Positions 54,453 to 64,000 of a DNA stretch of 64,000 nt are shown here, in pieces (position 1 is the first letter of the stretch; every line of letters starts with the position of its first letter). Under the pieces are notes generated by a model. The model did not search any database, was not told the DNA's origin, and worked only from the letters and a program-made list of their open reading frames with translations. The DNA comes from Nitrosomonas sp. (GTDB lineage Bacteria; Pseudomonadota; Gammaproteobacteria; Burkholderiales; Nitrosomonadaceae), in the NCBI GenBank assembly GCA_024281995.1, contig JAMWZW010000001.1, positions 124,001 to 188,000 on the forward strand, read 5' to 3'. Position numbers and translations under genes: made by a program.

Positions 54453-54875
54453 ATGAATGTGAAAATTATCAAAGGGAAGGGGGACTATGAGGCTGCTATG
54501 ATACGGTTGTCAGCCCTAATGTTAGAAGATCCGGAACCTGGCACAGATGAAGAAAATGAATTGGAATTGCTGGCCTTGGTGATTGAAGCCTATGAGCATC
54601 AAATTGTACCGCCGGCTAAGGTCGATCCGATTGACTCAATCGTGTTTAGGATGGATCAGATGCAGCTCAGTCGCAAAGACCTTATTCCATACATCGGATC
54701 GAGTTCCAAGGTGTCGGAAGTGCTGTCGCGTAAAAGGCCATTATCTCTTCCGATGATTCGTCGGCTTCACAAAGGGCTTGGTATTCCTGCGAATATTTTG
54801 ATTGAAGATGTTGAAACTGATTTTTTTCCTGTCAATAAAGATTCGCAAATTGATAATGCACAATCTCTTTCCTAA
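54453..54875 (+). CDS. HigA-type helix-turn-helix antitoxin
   Basis: A 140-residue antitoxin and autorepressor paired with the upstream HigB. The N-terminal half is acidic and helical (toxin binding) with 'EDPEPGTDEENELELLALVIEAYE' in pieces; the C-terminal half is an XRE-type DNA-binding domain ('LSRKDLIPYIGSSSKVSEVLSRKRPLSL'). The start is at ATG 54453, with GGAGA 6 bases upstream; an ATG four codons earlier is possible. The Pro-Ser-Leu-Pro-Met motif is typical of the family. Confidence 0.9.
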   Translation: MNVKIIKGKGDYEAAMIRLSALMLEDPEPGTDEENELELLALVIEAYEHQIVPPAKVDPIDSIVFRMDQMQLSRKDLIPYIGSSSKVSEVLSRKRPLSLPMIRRLHKGLGIPANILIEDVETDFFPVNKDSQIDNAQSLS

Positions 54876-54990
54876 GTGAAGCTGTCTGTTATATCTGCAA
54901 GAGCAAACGGAATAAACGTAACAGTTCGGTCTGGTGCCGGATAAAGGTTTTTGACACTATGTTACTTAGCTGACCGCGATTGGTACACGA

Positions 54991-56250
54991 TCAAACCAAA
55001 ATCAGCAACGCCAAGCCAATTCCCACGGCGGTTGCCAGCATGCCGGAGATACATTGTCTAGCGAGTAGTCCGCTGCCGATGAAGCAGACAAGGCCGAGTT
55101 TGAAGGCAATATTGGACAATATGCCGAGCGAAATGGCGATCACTGTTTCGTTGGCTTGCAATTTACCCGTTTCATACAAACGTAGGCTCGATAGGGTAAT
55201 AGCGTCGACGTCGGTCAAGCCGGAAACTAGCGCAACAGTGTACAAACCGCTGCTACCGGCAACATCCGATAACCACGATGAGAGGAACAAAACAATACCG
55301 TAAATCAATCCAAAAGTAGCTGCCGTGCGGATTTCGGTGGGATTTTTGATTTCCGGCATGGATATCTCATTGTGGTGATTGAGTTGACGCCACCAATATG
55401 CCGTAACGGCAGCTCCGAGCACAAAGCCGCTGCCTAGTACAGGCAGCAATAGCGGCAAAATGGCTGAAGAAGCTACGGCGCTGACGATAGCCAGACGGAT
55501 CAAAACCGTGAGATTAGCGATCAGAATGACTACCACGGCGAGTGATACGAAGCTCTGATCTTCAACACTACGGCGGGCGTAGACTAATGTGGTGGCGGTA
55601 CTGGATACCAATCCACCGAATAATCCCAGTACCGCGCCGTGATGGCGGCCGATTAATTGCAATGCAACATAACCTGCCAAGCTGACGCCGGAAATTAGTA
55701 CGACCATCAACCAGATTTGATGAGGATTGATGGCTTCATAAGGCCCGAAGTCGTGATCCGGAAGTATCGGCAGGATAATAAACGTCAACACGGCAAACTG
55801 CAGAATGGAGATCAAATCGCGCCGGCTCAATTTTTCGGTGATACCGTGGAGTTCTGTTTTGAAGTACAACAATACCGTAGTGATAATCGCCAGCATGATG
55901 GCTAGCTTCTCGTTGTCATACCAGACGGCTGCGCCTAATCCATAGCAAATAAGTATCGCTATTACTGTGGTAGTGCCTGGATCTGCGCTATCGTCTTTGA
56001 CGCGGGAATACGCAGCGACTGTCATCAGCCCGACGATCAACAGTCCGCCGAGCAGCAACCACGGCGTGGCTTTTTCCGATAGCATGGCAGCCAATGTGCC
56101 AAATAACGCGACCAAGCCAAATGTCCTCAGTCCCGCACGCGAACCGGGACTGCGTTCGCGTTCCAATCCGATCAGCAAACCAATGGCCAGGCTGGTTAAA
56201 AAATGGGAGAGTACAGCTAGCTCTCCGTTGAATGTGAATTCAGTATGCAT
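54991..56250 (-). CDS. MgtC/SapB-like DUF4010 membrane protein
   Basis: A 419-residue inner-membrane protein with about twelve hydrophobic segments. The N-terminal part has the MgtC-like 'LATSLAIGLLIGLERER' region with 'GLRTFGLVALFGTLAAML', and the C-terminal DUF4010 part has 'VSGLTDVDAITLS' with conserved Asp residues. MgtC-like proteins influence magnesium and ATP balance, but DUF4010 members are uncharacterised. The start overlaps the recJ end by 11 bases, so the two genes are coupled. Confidence 0.9.
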   Translation of the reverse strand: MHTEFTFNGELAVLSHFLTSLAIGLLIGLERERSPGSRAGLRTFGLVALFGTLAAMLSEKATPWLLLGGLLIVGLMTVAAYSRVKDDSADPGTTTVIAILICYGLGAAVWYDNEKLAIMLAIITTVLLYFKTELHGITEKLSRRDLISILQFAVLTFIILPILPDHDFGPYEAINPHQIWLMVVLISGVSLAGYVALQLIGRHHGAVLGLFGGLVSSTATTLVYARRSVEDQSFVSLAVVVILIANLTVLIRLAIVSAVASSAILPLLLPVLGSGFVLGAAVTAYWWRQLNHHNEISMPEIKNPTEIRTAATFGLIYGIVLFLSSWLSDVAGSSGLYTVALVSGLTDVDAITLSSLRLYETGKLQANETVIAISLGILSNIAFKLGLVCFIGSGLLARQCISGMLATAVGIGLALLILV

Positions 56251-58018
56251 CGCTAATTACTGGATGATCTGCATGTGACCAATGTTCAAGCAGGAATTGT
56301 AAAGATGTTTTGCCATTATATTCATTGACCTGCAGGCGATAAACGGCGTCAATGCGTTCTGGCAGCAGATCTTGATAAAAAAACAATATGCCATCGTAAA
56401 TCATGGCAGATTTTTGCATGGATTGATCCTGGGTTGTACTCTCCATTTTTCTTAATTTCAGCTTGAGATGTTTTTCACCCACGATGCGCTGACTTTCTAC
56501 AAAAAAACGTGCAGTAAATGTCGGTTGCGGAAAACCTTGCCCCCATACTTGCCGGTCAAGATATTCTGCTAGTTCCATATTGATTTCAGACAAATCCAGA
56601 TCACCGTCGGTTTCAATGACGCGCGTTAAATCAGCAGGAGTCATCAAAGTTTGTGCAACTTCTTCGAATACTTCACAAAATCGTGTAAAAAGATGCGCAT
56701 GAATCGTCAATCCTGCCGCGGCCGCATGGCCACCGAATTTTAGGATCAATTCCGGATGGCGTTTGGCAACCAGATCCAGTGCATCGCGCAGATGAAAGCC
56801 GTTGATCGACCGCCCCGAGCCTTTCAGTTCATTATTATTACCCGATGCGAAGATGATTACCGGGCGATGATATTTGTCTTTGATGCGAGATGCGAGGATT
56901 CCAATAACGCCTTGGTGCCAGCTTTGATCAAATAGGCAAATGCTGTAGGCTTGCTGAATTTCCGCTTGCTGAGTTGTTAGCATATTGTCGAGTTTCAGCA
57001 AGGCATCTTCTTGCATGGTGGCTTCGATTTCCCGCCGCTGCCTGTTAAGTTCATCGAGTTGTTGAGCGCATTGTGCCGCGTATGCCTCATCATCGGTTAT
57101 CAGGCATTCGATACCTAGCGACATATCGTCTAAGCGCCCGGCGGCATTCAATCGTGGCCCCAAGATAAAGCCCAGTTCATAGGTGGAAATTTGCTGATAA
57201 TCCCGCCGTGCAATTTGCAACAATGCATGAATACCTGCACAACATCGCCCTTTGCGGATGCGCTGCAAACCTTGTTGCACCAGGATGCGGTTGTTACTGT
57301 CCAGCTTGACAACGTCAGCAACCGTTCCCAATGCCACCAGATCGAGGAAGCTGGCGAGATTGGGTTCCTGTCCCGCGGTTGTAAAAGCGCCACGTTGTCG
57401 TAATTCGGCACGTAGCGCCAGCATCAGATAAAAAATCACACCTACACCGGCAATACTTTTACTGGGAAAAGGACAGCCCGGTTGATTCGGATTAATGATG
57501 GCCATTGCATCGGGCAAAGTATCTCCTGGCAAATGATGATCAGTGATCAGAACCTGCATGCCTAAACGCCTTGCTTCTGCGACACCATCCACGCTGGCGA
57601 TGCCGTTATCGACGGTAATGAGGATATCAGGTTGTTTGGTGGTATGCGCCAGTTGTACGATTTCCGGGGTCAGGCCGTAGCCGAATTCAAACCGGTTAGG
57701 CACGAGATAATCAACGATTGCACCGAATTTGCGCAAAATCCTTATAGCCACTGCACAGGCCGTTGCGCCATCGGAGTCATAATCGGCGATGATCAGCAAG
57801 CGGTTTTTTGCTGTGATGGCATCGGCAAGCAATGTTGCCATTAAACGGATATTTTTAAGCTGGTCGAATGCAATCAAATGTGCTAATTCGGTTTCGAGTT
57901 GATGGGTGTGTTCAATACCTCGCGCTGCATAAATCCGTGCCAGTACAGGCGATAGACCGTCCTGGCTTAAGGTGCGGAAAATTTGTGCGTCATACGTGCG
58001 GGTGGTGATTTTAGGCAT
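56240..58018 (-). CDS. recJ: Single-stranded-DNA-specific exonuclease RecJ
   Basis: 5'-3' exonuclease of recombination and mismatch repair. DHH-family motifs are present: 'IADYDSDGATACAVA' (motif I), 'ILITVDNGIAS' and 'VLITDHHLPGD' (the DHH motif), 'LGPRLNAAGRLDD', then the DHHA1 domain with 'GGHAAAAGL'. It has 592 residues (E. coli 577). It starts from ATG 58018 with no strong ribosome site and lies 45 bases downstream of the corC stop region on the same strand. Confidence 0.96.
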   Translation of the reverse strand: MPKITTRTYDAQIFRTLSQDGLSPVLARIYAARGIEHTHQLETELAHLIAFDQLKNIRLMATLLADAITAKNRLLIIADYDSDGATACAVAIRILRKFGAIVDYLVPNRFEFGYGLTPEIVQLAHTTKQPDILITVDNGIASVDGVAEARRLGMQVLITDHHLPGDTLPDAMAIINPNQPGCPFPSKSIAGVGVIFYLMLALRAELRQRGAFTTAGQEPNLASFLDLVALGTVADVVKLDSNNRILVQQGLQRIRKGRCCAGIHALLQIARRDYQQISTYELGFILGPRLNAAGRLDDMSLGIECLITDDEAYAAQCAQQLDELNRQRREIEATMQEDALLKLDNMLTTQQAEIQQAYSICLFDQSWHQGVIGILASRIKDKYHRPVIIFASGNNNELKGSGRSINGFHLRDALDLVAKRHPELILKFGGHAAAAGLTIHAHLFTRFCEVFEEVAQTLMTPADLTRVIETDGDLDLSEINMELAEYLDRQVWGQGFPQPTFTARFFVESQRIVGEKHLKLKLRKMESTTQDQSMQKSAMIYDGILFFYQDLLPERIDAVYRLQVNEYNGKTSLQFLLEHWSHADHPVISDAY

Positions 58019-58062
58019 GAGCCAAGTTAGAATTCTGTAGATATGTCCAACAAACCAATAGC

Positions 58063-58887
58063 TTATGCTAGTTTTTCAACCTTGAGCATATATAATCTGC
58101 GGCTATCAGCGCGTTGTACAGTAAATTTGAATGGATCAATAATCACCGACTCGTCCCGTTGAGGCAGGCGGCCAAATTTATTGAGTACTAAACCACCGAT
58201 GGTATCGTAATCTTCATCAGCAAAATTGGCGCCGAGTTCTTCATTGAAGCTGGCAATCTCGGTAATGGCTTTAACACGGTAGATGCCTTCGGATTCCATA
58301 ACGATATTGGCTTCTTCCTCATCAAAATCATATTCATCCTCAATATCTCCAACGATCTGTTCCAGTACGTCTTCGATGGTTACAAGGCCCGCCACACCGC
58401 CGTATTCGTTGACGACAATAGCCATGTGGTTGCGATTACTGCGGAACTCCTTCAGCAGAACATTGAGTCGTTTGGATTCCGGAATGAAAATGGCTGGGCG
58501 CAGCATGTCACGCACGTTGAAGTCTTCCGGGTCGGCGTAATAACGCAGCAAATCCTTTGCTAACAAAATACCGATAATGTCGTCTTCACCGCCAGCAATA
58601 ACCGGAAAACGGGAATGCGCAGCTTCCATGACAAAAGGGATGAATTTCTCAGGTTTTTCGCTGATGTCGACGACATCCATTTGCGAGCGTGGGACCATGA
58701 TATCGCGTGCCTGCATTTCTGATACTTGCATGACACCTTCGATCATGCTGAGTGCATCTGAGTCGAGTAAATTGCGCTCGAAGGCGGAATGTAACAAAGT
58801 GATTAATTGTTCGCGGTCTTCCGGTTTACGGATCAGCATAGTGCTTAACCGTTCTAACCAGCCGCTCTTAGGTGATGGATCATCCAT
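58063..58887 (-). CDS. corC: CorC/HlyC-family CBS-domain protein
   Basis: Cytosolic protein with two CBS domains (about residues 70-185) and a C-terminal CorC_HlyC domain (about 200-270), associated with magnesium and cobalt efflux. Diagnostic are 'ARDIMVPRSQMDVVDI', 'HSRFPVIAGGEDDIIGILLAKDLL' and 'MAIVVNEYGGVAGLVTIEDVLEQIVGDIEDEYD' in pieces. It lacks the DUF21 membrane domain, as E. coli CorC (YbeX) does. It is the last gene of the miaB-phoH-ybeY-corC block, the same order as in E. coli, where lnt usually follows; here recJ follows instead. Confidence 0.95.
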   Translation of the reverse strand: MDDPSPKSGWLERLSTMLIRKPEDREQLITLLHSAFERNLLDSDALSMIEGVMQVSEMQARDIMVPRSQMDVVDISEKPEKFIPFVMEAAHSRFPVIAGGEDDIIGILLAKDLLRYYADPEDFNVRDMLRPAIFIPESKRLNVLLKEFRSNRNHMAIVVNEYGGVAGLVTIEDVLEQIVGDIEDEYDFDEEEANIVMESEGIYRVKAITEIASFNEELGANFADEDYDTIGGLVLNKFGRLPQRDESVIIDPFKFTVQRADSRRLYMLKVEKLA

Positions 58888-58973
58888 AGTAGATAAATAA
58901 TTTCGATAATTTCAAAGAAAAGTACGTTATAAATTTTGCACCAGCCGGCTTGGTAATGGTTGTTATCATCAAG

Positions 58974-59435
58974 CTATAGTGGCGCAATTGTTTCGTCACG
59001 GTTTAAATAGGGATCAGCGTAACCGAGTCGCGCCAATATGTCTGTTTCCATTTGTTCCATTTCGGCGGCTTCAGCATCATCGATGTGATCATAGCCTTGC
59101 AAATGTAAAATGCCGTGAACGGTAAGATGCGCATAGTGCGCCAGTAAGGGTTTGTTCTGTTGTTGCGCTTCTTTGCAGACAACCGGCGCACATAGCACAA
59201 TATCGCCTGTGAGTGGCTGAATATCATCATAGCCAAAGGTTAATACGTTAGTGGCGTAATTTTTATGACGGAATTGCTGGTTTAGTTCGCGCCCTTCTAT
59301 TTCATCCACCAATCGCAAAACAATCTCAGCTTCCTGCATCAGCGCAGCTTTAACCCAGCGGCGAAATTGCGGTCGCGTCGGTACATCGATACTGCTGCTA
59401 ACATATTGCACGATTAGTTTGAATGTTTTCTCCAT
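58974..59435 (-). CDS. ybeY: Endoribonuclease YbeY
   Basis: Metal-dependent RNase needed for 16S rRNA 3' maturation and ribosome quality control. The zinc motif H-x3-H-x5-H is in '[15 protein letters not shown]', with 'NVLTFGYDD' and '[11 protein letters not shown]' upstream. ATG at 59435 overlaps the phoH stop as TGATG, so translation is coupled; a TTG one codon earlier is the other possible start. Length 153 residues, as usual. Confidence 0.96.
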   Translation of the reverse strand: MEKTFKLIVQYVSSSIDVPTRPQFRRWVKAALMQEAEIVLRLVDEIEGRELNQQFRHKNYATNVLTFGYDDIQPLTGDIVLCAPVVCKEAQQQNKPLLAHYAHLTVHGILHLQGYDHIDDAEAAEMEQMETDILARLGYADPYLNRDETIAPL

Positions 59436-60439
59436 CAATTACTGTCAGGATCCTGTGCGCGCTTGTCGTGTTTCTCGTAGGCGTTGACAATGCGTTGCAC
59501 AAGCGGGTGCCTGACCACATCATCGGTTAGAAAATGAGTAAATGCAATGCCGCGTATGTTTTTAAGCACTTCCTTGGCGTCCGTCAATCCACTCTTTTGG
59601 TGTTTGGGCAAATCAATCTGTGTGATATCGCCGGTAATGACGGCTTTCGAGCCCAGACCGATACGGGTTAAGAACATTTTCATTTGTTCCGGGGTGGTGT
59701 TTTGTGCTTCGTCCAGAATGATAAATGACTGATTCAGTGTGCGTCCGCGCATAAAAGCCAATGGTGCGATTTCGATAGTATTGCGTTCAAATTGTTTGCT
59801 GGTTTTGTCAAATCCCATTAAATCATATAACGCGTCATAGAGAGGGCGTAAATAAGGGTCAACTTTCTGGGTCATATCGCCGGGTAGGAACCCCAGCCGC
59901 TCTCCCGCTTCCACTGCCGGACGAACCAAAATCAAGCGCGAAACCAAACCGCGTTCCAATGCATCTACCGCACTAGCCACTGCCAGATAAGTTTTGCCGG
60001 TACCGGCGGGGCCGATGGCAAATGTGATGTCGTATTCTTGAATTTGCTGCAGATACTGCGTTTGACGCGGAGTACGGCCGTAAAGATTGCTGCGGCGTGT
60101 CAACAGTGTAGGGGCTGCTGGCTGGTTAATCGTTTCAGTAGCCTCATCATCGTCGGCATTCATCTGGTGTTGCGGGTTTAAGGCTTCAATCAAGCCGAGT
60201 TGAATGTGCTCCAGGCTGAGATGTTTTTGCGACTGGTTATAAAAATTGCGCAATACTTGCGCGGCCAGCCTGGTTTGATCGGATTTTCCTGCGACACTGA
60301 AATGTTCGCCGCGGCGGGAAATAGCAACATCGAGTGCTGTTTCAACCTGCTTCAGATTTTCATCCAAGGTGCCACACAGATTAGCCAATCGCTGGTTATC
60401 GGCCGGGGTAAAAGAAATTTCGATGGGTTTAGGTTTCAA
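59435..60439 (-). CDS. ybeZ: PhoH-like ATPase (YbeZ)
   Basis: Cytosolic P-loop ATPase found next to YbeY in most proteobacteria, probably acting with it on RNA. Walker A is '[15 protein letters not shown]' and Walker B '[21 protein letters not shown]'; an arginine-rich N-terminal domain precedes them. It has 334 residues. The start looks like TTG at 60439, with no clear ribosome site. Confidence 0.95.
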   Translation of the reverse strand: MKPKPIEISFTPADNQRLANLCGTLDENLKQVETALDVAISRRGEHFSVAGKSDQTRLAAQVLRNFYNQSQKHLSLEHIQLGLIEALNPQHQMNADDDEATETINQPAAPTLLTRRSNLYGRTPRQTQYLQQIQEYDITFAIGPAGTGKTYLAVASAVDALERGLVSRLILVRPAVEAGERLGFLPGDMTQKVDPYLRPLYDALYDLMGFDKTSKQFERNTIEIAPLAFMRGRTLNQSFIILDEAQNTTPEQMKMFLTRIGLGSKAVITGDITQIDLPKHQKSGLTDAKEVLKNIRGIAFTHFLTDDVVRHPLVQRIVNAYEKHDKRAQDPDSN

Positions 60440-60512
60440 TGTCAGGTGATGCGGTTACGATAAATTGGATTCTCTCAGCGGTTGAGATACTTTGCAAGTA
60501 AATCTGTGTATT

Positions 60513-61841
60513 TTATTCGGGTAGAATTTCACCACGCAGCGTATGAGATCTTGCTTCCGTAATGTGGACATTGATAAAACTACCGACCAAAGCTGGGTCG
60601 CACGCTAAATTCACGACGCGGTTATTATCGGTGCGGCCAAAAAATTCCTCGCCATTTTTCTTGGATACGCCCTCCAGCAACACGCGCTGAATCGACCCTA
60701 CCATTTGCTGGCTGATTTTACGTGCTTGCTGATTAATTTGCGCTTGTAGACGTTGCAATCTTTCCAGTTTCACTTCTGGCGGCGTATCATCGGGCAAATC
60801 AGCGGCGGGGGTACCCGGGCGCGGACTATAGACAAAGCTGTAGGATTCATCGAAATTCAAATCTTCGATCAATTTCATCGTTGCTTCGAAATCGGCCTCA
60901 GTTTCTCCAGGAAAACCGACAATAAAATCGGAAGACAACGAAATATCCGGGCGGATTGCGCGCAATTTGCGAATGATCGACTTGTATTCCAAGACGCTAT
61001 AACCGCGTTTCATTGCTGCCAATACCTTGTCGGATCCAGATTGCACGGGCAAATGCAAGTGGTTGACCAATTTGGGTAATTGACTATAAGCCTGAATCAA
61101 GCGTGTGGTGAATTCCTTGGGATGCGAAGTGGTATAACGGATGCGTTCAAGGCCGGGTATTTCGTGCAAGTATTCCAGCAGCAATGCAAAATCGGCAATT
61201 TCGCCATCGTGCATCACACCTAAGTAAGCATTGACATTCTGTCCTAGTAGAGTGACTTCTTTAATACCCTGGTCGGCCAAAATGGCGATTTCTGTGAGTA
61301 CATCATCCAACGGACGTGAAACTTCTTCGCCGCGTGTGTACGGCACTACGCAAAAACTACAATATTTGCTGCATCCCTCCATGATCGAAACAAACGCAGT
61401 AACGCCTTCCGTACGGGCGGGCGGCAAATGATCGAATTTTTCTATTTCAGGAAATGAGATATCTACTTGCGAGCGGCCGGTCGCTTTGCGGGTTTCGATG
61501 AGTTGCGGCAACCGGTGCAAGGTTTGTGGCCCAAATACCACATCGACGAACGGCGCGCGGCTGACGATGGCTTTGCCTTCCTGGCTGGCGACGCAACCGC
61601 CGACGCCGATCAATAAATTGGGATTGTTTTCTTTCAAATGCCGCACGCGTCCGAGATCATGAAATACCTTTTCCTGCGCTTTTTCGCGCACCGAGCAGGT
61701 ATTAAACAAAATAATGTCGGCTTGCGCCGGATCGTCGGTAGGTTCCATGCCATAAGCCGCATGCAGCACATCGGCCATTTTTTCCGAGTCGTACTCGTTC
61801 ATCTGGCAACCAAAGGTTTTAATATAAAGCTTATTATTCAC
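60513..61841 (-). CDS. miaB: tRNA-2-methylthio-N6-dimethylallyladenosine synthase MiaB
   Basis: Radical-SAM methylthiotransferase that modifies A37 of tRNAs reading U-starting codons. An N-terminal UPF0004 domain with three cluster-binding cysteines ('[12 protein letters not shown]', '[10 protein letters not shown]', '[10 protein letters not shown]'), the radical-SAM core with '[15 protein letters not shown]', and a C-terminal TRAM domain ('[24 protein letters not shown]' in parts) are all visible. It has 442 residues, usual length. It heads the miaB-ybeZ-ybeY-corC block. Confidence 0.97.
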   Translation of the reverse strand: MNNKLYIKTFGCQMNEYDSEKMADVLHAAYGMEPTDDPAQADIILFNTCSVREKAQEKVFHDLGRVRHLKENNPNLLIGVGGCVASQEGKAIVSRAPFVDVVFGPQTLHRLPQLIETRKATGRSQVDISFPEIEKFDHLPPARTEGVTAFVSIMEGCSKYCSFCVVPYTRGEEVSRPLDDVLTEIAILADQGIKEVTLLGQNVNAYLGVMHDGEIADFALLLEYLHEIPGLERIRYTTSHPKEFTTRLIQAYSQLPKLVNHLHLPVQSGSDKVLAAMKRGYSVLEYKSIIRKLRAIRPDISLSSDFIVGFPGETEADFEATMKLIEDLNFDESYSFVYSPRPGTPAADLPDDTPPEVKLERLQRLQAQINQQARKISQQMVGSIQRVLLEGVSKKNGEEFFGRTDNNRVVNLACDPALVGSFINVHITEARSHTLRGEILPE

Positions 61842-61859
61842 AAATTGTTTTGCAGTATT

Positions 61860-62219
61860 TTAGAAAAAGAAAAAACGCTTGGGTATCTTCTGTCCTTCCT
61901 GCTCTGCTGCCTTGACTTCGTCCGGAGTCAAGATCCAGACACGATGCAGATTACCCATAATATCCAACTGAAAGCGGACGTAACCTTTGTAGTTTGCCGT
62001 ACTTGGCAGAATGATCATGTTATCGGTGCCGCGAATTTGTCCACCTGCGCCCATTTGATACTGCACGCTATTGATCGTGAAAACCGGAAAGGCAACCGCC
62101 GTTAGATTACCCAGTTTGCTATCAACCGGAAAATTTCTCACTTGCTGGCTCAAAGCGGGTTGTGATAACAGCATCAATAAAATGGCTAACAACCCAGGCG
62201 ATATCGATATTATTTTCAT
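61860..62219 (-). CDS. Exported protein of unknown function
   Basis: A 119-residue protein with a signal peptide (residues 1 to about 24, cleavage near A-L-S-Q). The mature part has a compact beta pattern ('NLTAVAFPVFTINSVQYQMG', 'GYVRFQLDIMGNLHRVWIL') and ends in basic and Phe residues. It is 18 bases upstream of miaB on the same strand, so it may be transcribed with it. No family is recognised with confidence. Confidence 0.7.
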   Translation of the reverse strand: MKIISISPGLLAILLMLLSQPALSQQVRNFPVDSKLGNLTAVAFPVFTINSVQYQMGAGGQIRGTDNMIILPSTANYKGYVRFQLDIMGNLHRVWILTPDEVKAAEQEGQKIPKRFFFF

Positions 62220-62364
62220 AAATTTTGGATGGTAGCAGGATAAAAGTTTATGAATCAGAAGGTTGATTCCTACGAATCACAGAAGTTTCCAGGGGGCTTA
62301 TGATACGATAAAGCGCGATTCTGTATCAATGTATTTACAAACAGCTTTCCTTAGGAGATTACTC

Positions 62365-63345
62365 ATGAATTACCTTAGTAAACTTGTTGTTGTAGTGATT
62401 TTAACTGGATTAGCCGCGGGAGTATCCGCACACAATTTTTCAAGCCTGTATTTTTTTGGCGATAGCCTTTCCGATTCGGGTAACATAGCGCTAGCCATTG
62501 GTGCCGACCCCGATCAAGTGATCACCGGCAATGATTATATTCCCAGCAAGCCCTACGCATCCGGACAATTCACGGATGGCGACGTATGGGCAAGAACCTT
62601 TGCCAGTGCCATCGGATTGACCCCTTTCGCGGAACCCGCACTCGCTGGTGGTGGCAATTTTGCCTTTGGTGGCGCACGCACAAGCTTGGATAATCAGAAT
62701 TTGCCGCCCAGTCTGATTGCGCAAGGCGGATTGTTTTTGAATGCATCAGGTGGTATCGCGCCGTCTGATGCGTTGTACGTATTGCAAAGCGGTGGTAACG
62801 ATGCGCGCGATGCGCTGGCAGCAATAGGTTCGGGCGCCGATCCCAAAACAGTGATTGAAACCATCACAACTCAATACGCGGACGCAACCGGAACCTTGGT
62901 CGACCAACTGCAAGCCGCCGGTGCGCAGCGCATTGTGGTGTGGAACGTGCCAAACATCGGCTTATCCCCGGCAATTATCGATCAAGGGCCTCAAGCTTCC
63001 CTGGTTGCTGAACAGATAGCCGTAATGATGAACAACGCGTTATCGGAGCGCATGTCAGCGGAACATGGCGTGACCATTTTCGATAATTTCAGTTTGGTCA
63101 CCGGCGCGGTGATGAATCCAGCCGATTACGATTTAATCAATGTAACAGATGCCTGCGGTGCTGTACTCGCTTGCGACCCGTCGACTTATCTATTCTGGGA
63201 CGGATTGCATCCCACCTCCGCCGGCCACGCACTACTCGCGCAACAAATGATTCAAATAATTCCCGAACCCGCCACTTATCTTTTGCTGATTGCCGGTTTG
63301 CTGGTGATTGGTATCCAGGCTCGCCACCGATACAATTTCTTCTGA
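62365..63345 (+). CDS. SGNH/GDSL esterase-type PEP-CTERM protein
   Basis: A 326-residue exported hydrolase. AGGAG lies 8 bases before ATG 62365; the upstream reading has no such support. Signal peptide to about residue 23. Motifs of the SGNH family are present: nucleophile Ser in 'FFGDSLSDSGN', 'GGGNFAFGGARTS', 'LQSGGNDARD' with the Asn, and the Asp-His pair 'WDGLHPTSAGHALLA'. The C-terminus 'IPEPATYLLLIAGLLVIGI' with basic R-H-R is a PEP-CTERM signal. It would act as a surface lipase, esterase or thioesterase. Confidence 0.92.
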   Translation: MNYLSKLVVVVILTGLAAGVSAHNFSSLYFFGDSLSDSGNIALAIGADPDQVITGNDYIPSKPYASGQFTDGDVWARTFASAIGLTPFAEPALAGGGNFAFGGARTSLDNQNLPPSLIAQGGLFLNASGGIAPSDALYVLQSGGNDARDALAAIGSGADPKTVIETITTQYADATGTLVDQLQAAGAQRIVVWNVPNIGLSPAIIDQGPQASLVAEQIAVMMNNALSERMSAEHGVTIFDNFSLVTGAVMNPADYDLINVTDACGAVLACDPSTYLFWDGLHPTSAGHALLAQQMIQIIPEPATYLLLIAGLLVIGIQARHRYNFF

Positions 63346-63604
63346 CGCAAAATACTCACGAAACCCGATGTACGGAATACAACGGCGAAAGTGAATGTGT
63401 TCCCTGCGTTGACTGTTTAGCCGCTCATTTATCTTTGAAAAATAATTCACCGATCCACGACTTGAGGTAAATCACAGAAAACTTATGGTTTCTGCAACCG
63501 ATTGGATCGGGCGGCGCGGCAAATTTATCTATTTGATTGCGTCAAAAAGGCTGCACTGCAAGGTATTGGGCAAGAGCAATGGCTTTTATGAGACGACGGC
63601 ATAA

Positions 63605-63982
63605 TCATGGGGTTGGTTGCCAGGCAATATTCAAACTTTGCGCCACTGTGGCCAAACGGCTGTCCCTTGTCCAGAGAACTGTGCCTGGCGTCAATAGCAA
63701 AGCAGCTAACAGATGCACATCTACAAAACCAATGCCGCGCCCCATCAATTGTTTATATTCCAGACAAATCAAGGCTTCTTCATGGGTGGCTTCAGAAACA
63801 TGGGGCAGATTTTTCAATAACATCAGGATTTGCAAGCGATGACGCAAATTACCGCAAGCCAGTTCGCCTCTAATCATCGAATGCATCAACACTTGATGAT
63901 TATTGAGCAGAACAACCAGAAAATCATCTTTTGCACGGAGATGATCGATCCAGACCGAAGTGTCTACCAGAACTCGATTCAT
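63605..63982 (-). CDS. VapC-type PIN-domain toxin
   Basis: A 125-residue PIN-domain ribonuclease toxin of a VapBC module. Catalytic acidic residues are visible in 'VLVDTSVWIDHL' (Asp7), 'MIRGELACG', 'FVDVHLLA' and 'WTRDSRL'. It looks complete. Its ATG directly follows a TAA stop in the same direction, the usual arrangement behind a vapB antitoxin, which would lie beyond the window edge. Confidence 0.92.
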   Translation of the reverse strand: MNRVLVDTSVWIDHLRAKDDFLVVLLNNHQVLMHSMIRGELACGNLRHRLQILMLLKNLPHVSEATHEEALICLEYKQLMGRGIGFVDVHLLAALLLTPGTVLWTRDSRLATVAQSLNIAWQPTP

Positions 63983-64000
63983 TTATCCAATATGCCGGAT
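63983..64000 (-). CDS. Possible end of the partner antitoxin gene (partial)
   Basis: Reading from the window edge, I-R-H-I-G then TAA abuts the ATG of vapC. Only five codons are visible, so this rests on the expected vapB-vapC arrangement and not on sequence similarity. Confidence 0.3.
   Translation of the reverse strand: MRHIG

Noticed and set aside
1-64000. tRNA genes, rRNA genes and CRISPR arrays
   Set aside because: GGTTCRAATC-like T-arms were found only inside coding genes (for example cysG near 1440), and no regularly spaced direct repeats with unique spacers were seen.

Overview
The window looks like chromosome from a moderately AT-rich betaproteobacterium, most likely a member of the Nitrosomonadales such as Nitrosomonas. 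The reasons are the protein types, the order of the housekeeping genes, several PEP-CTERM (exosortase-sorted) proteins and the oligotrophic, respiratory flavour of the accessory genes. No ammonia-oxidation gene (amo/hao) lies in the window, so the genus is an inference. No rRNA, tRNA or CRISPR array was found.

Layout. 1-14.5 kb is conserved core: the end of ftsZ, a DUF488 gene, cysG, then pstS and the classical rlmE-ftsH-folP-glmM block read leftwards, yhbY facing it, and carA-carB-greA. 14.8-24.1 kb is accessory and partly decayed: a DUF883 protein, an AI-2E-type permease with an extra C-terminal domain, a zinc phospholipase/nuclease-like exported protein, a broken dsrE-like gene, a tiny basic minus-strand ORF with its own terminator, an orphan cox11, a His-rich Spy/CpxP-like protein, a frameshifted glutaredoxin-membrane fusion, and a lipoprotein whose signal peptide and body are out of frame across a CT-dinucleotide run. 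24.2-29.1 kb is a sulfide/persulfide detoxification locus: an ETHE1-like dioxygenase divergent from two YeeE/YedE transporter halves, a BigR/SqrR-type ArsR regulator, a DUF442-SQR fusion and a TauE exporter.

29.7-33.5 kb pairs a RoxA-like di-haem cytochrome lipoprotein with a cytochrome P450, followed by a small lipoprotein that appears to have an FNR-type promoter. 33.5-45 kb returns to core and semi-core genes: Mut7-C/ThiS, phoU, rpiA, an NTF2-like protein, yaaA, htrA (with a sigma-E-like promoter), an M20 peptidase, a decayed RelBE-like module, mfd and a TPR protein. 45.3-54.9 kb is a cell-surface region: a histidine phosphatase, a LamG-RTX secreted protein behind a second FNR-type promoter, three PEP-CTERM proteins (two with candidate sigma-54 promoters), a MITE-like palindrome, three lipoproteins (one with a 13-residue tandem repeat) and a HigBA toxin-antitoxin pair. 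55-64 kb holds a DUF4010 membrane protein, recJ, the corC-ybeY-phoH-miaB block, an exported protein, a fourth PEP-CTERM protein (SGNH/GDSL hydrolase) and a VapC toxin cut by the window edge.

The most interesting points are the out-of-frame lipoprotein at a CT repeat, the RoxA-like/P450 pair, the rearranged sulfide locus, the small basic ORF with an abutting terminator, and two 14-nt FNR boxes that each sit about 41.5 nt from a predicted start point, in front of genes of unknown function.
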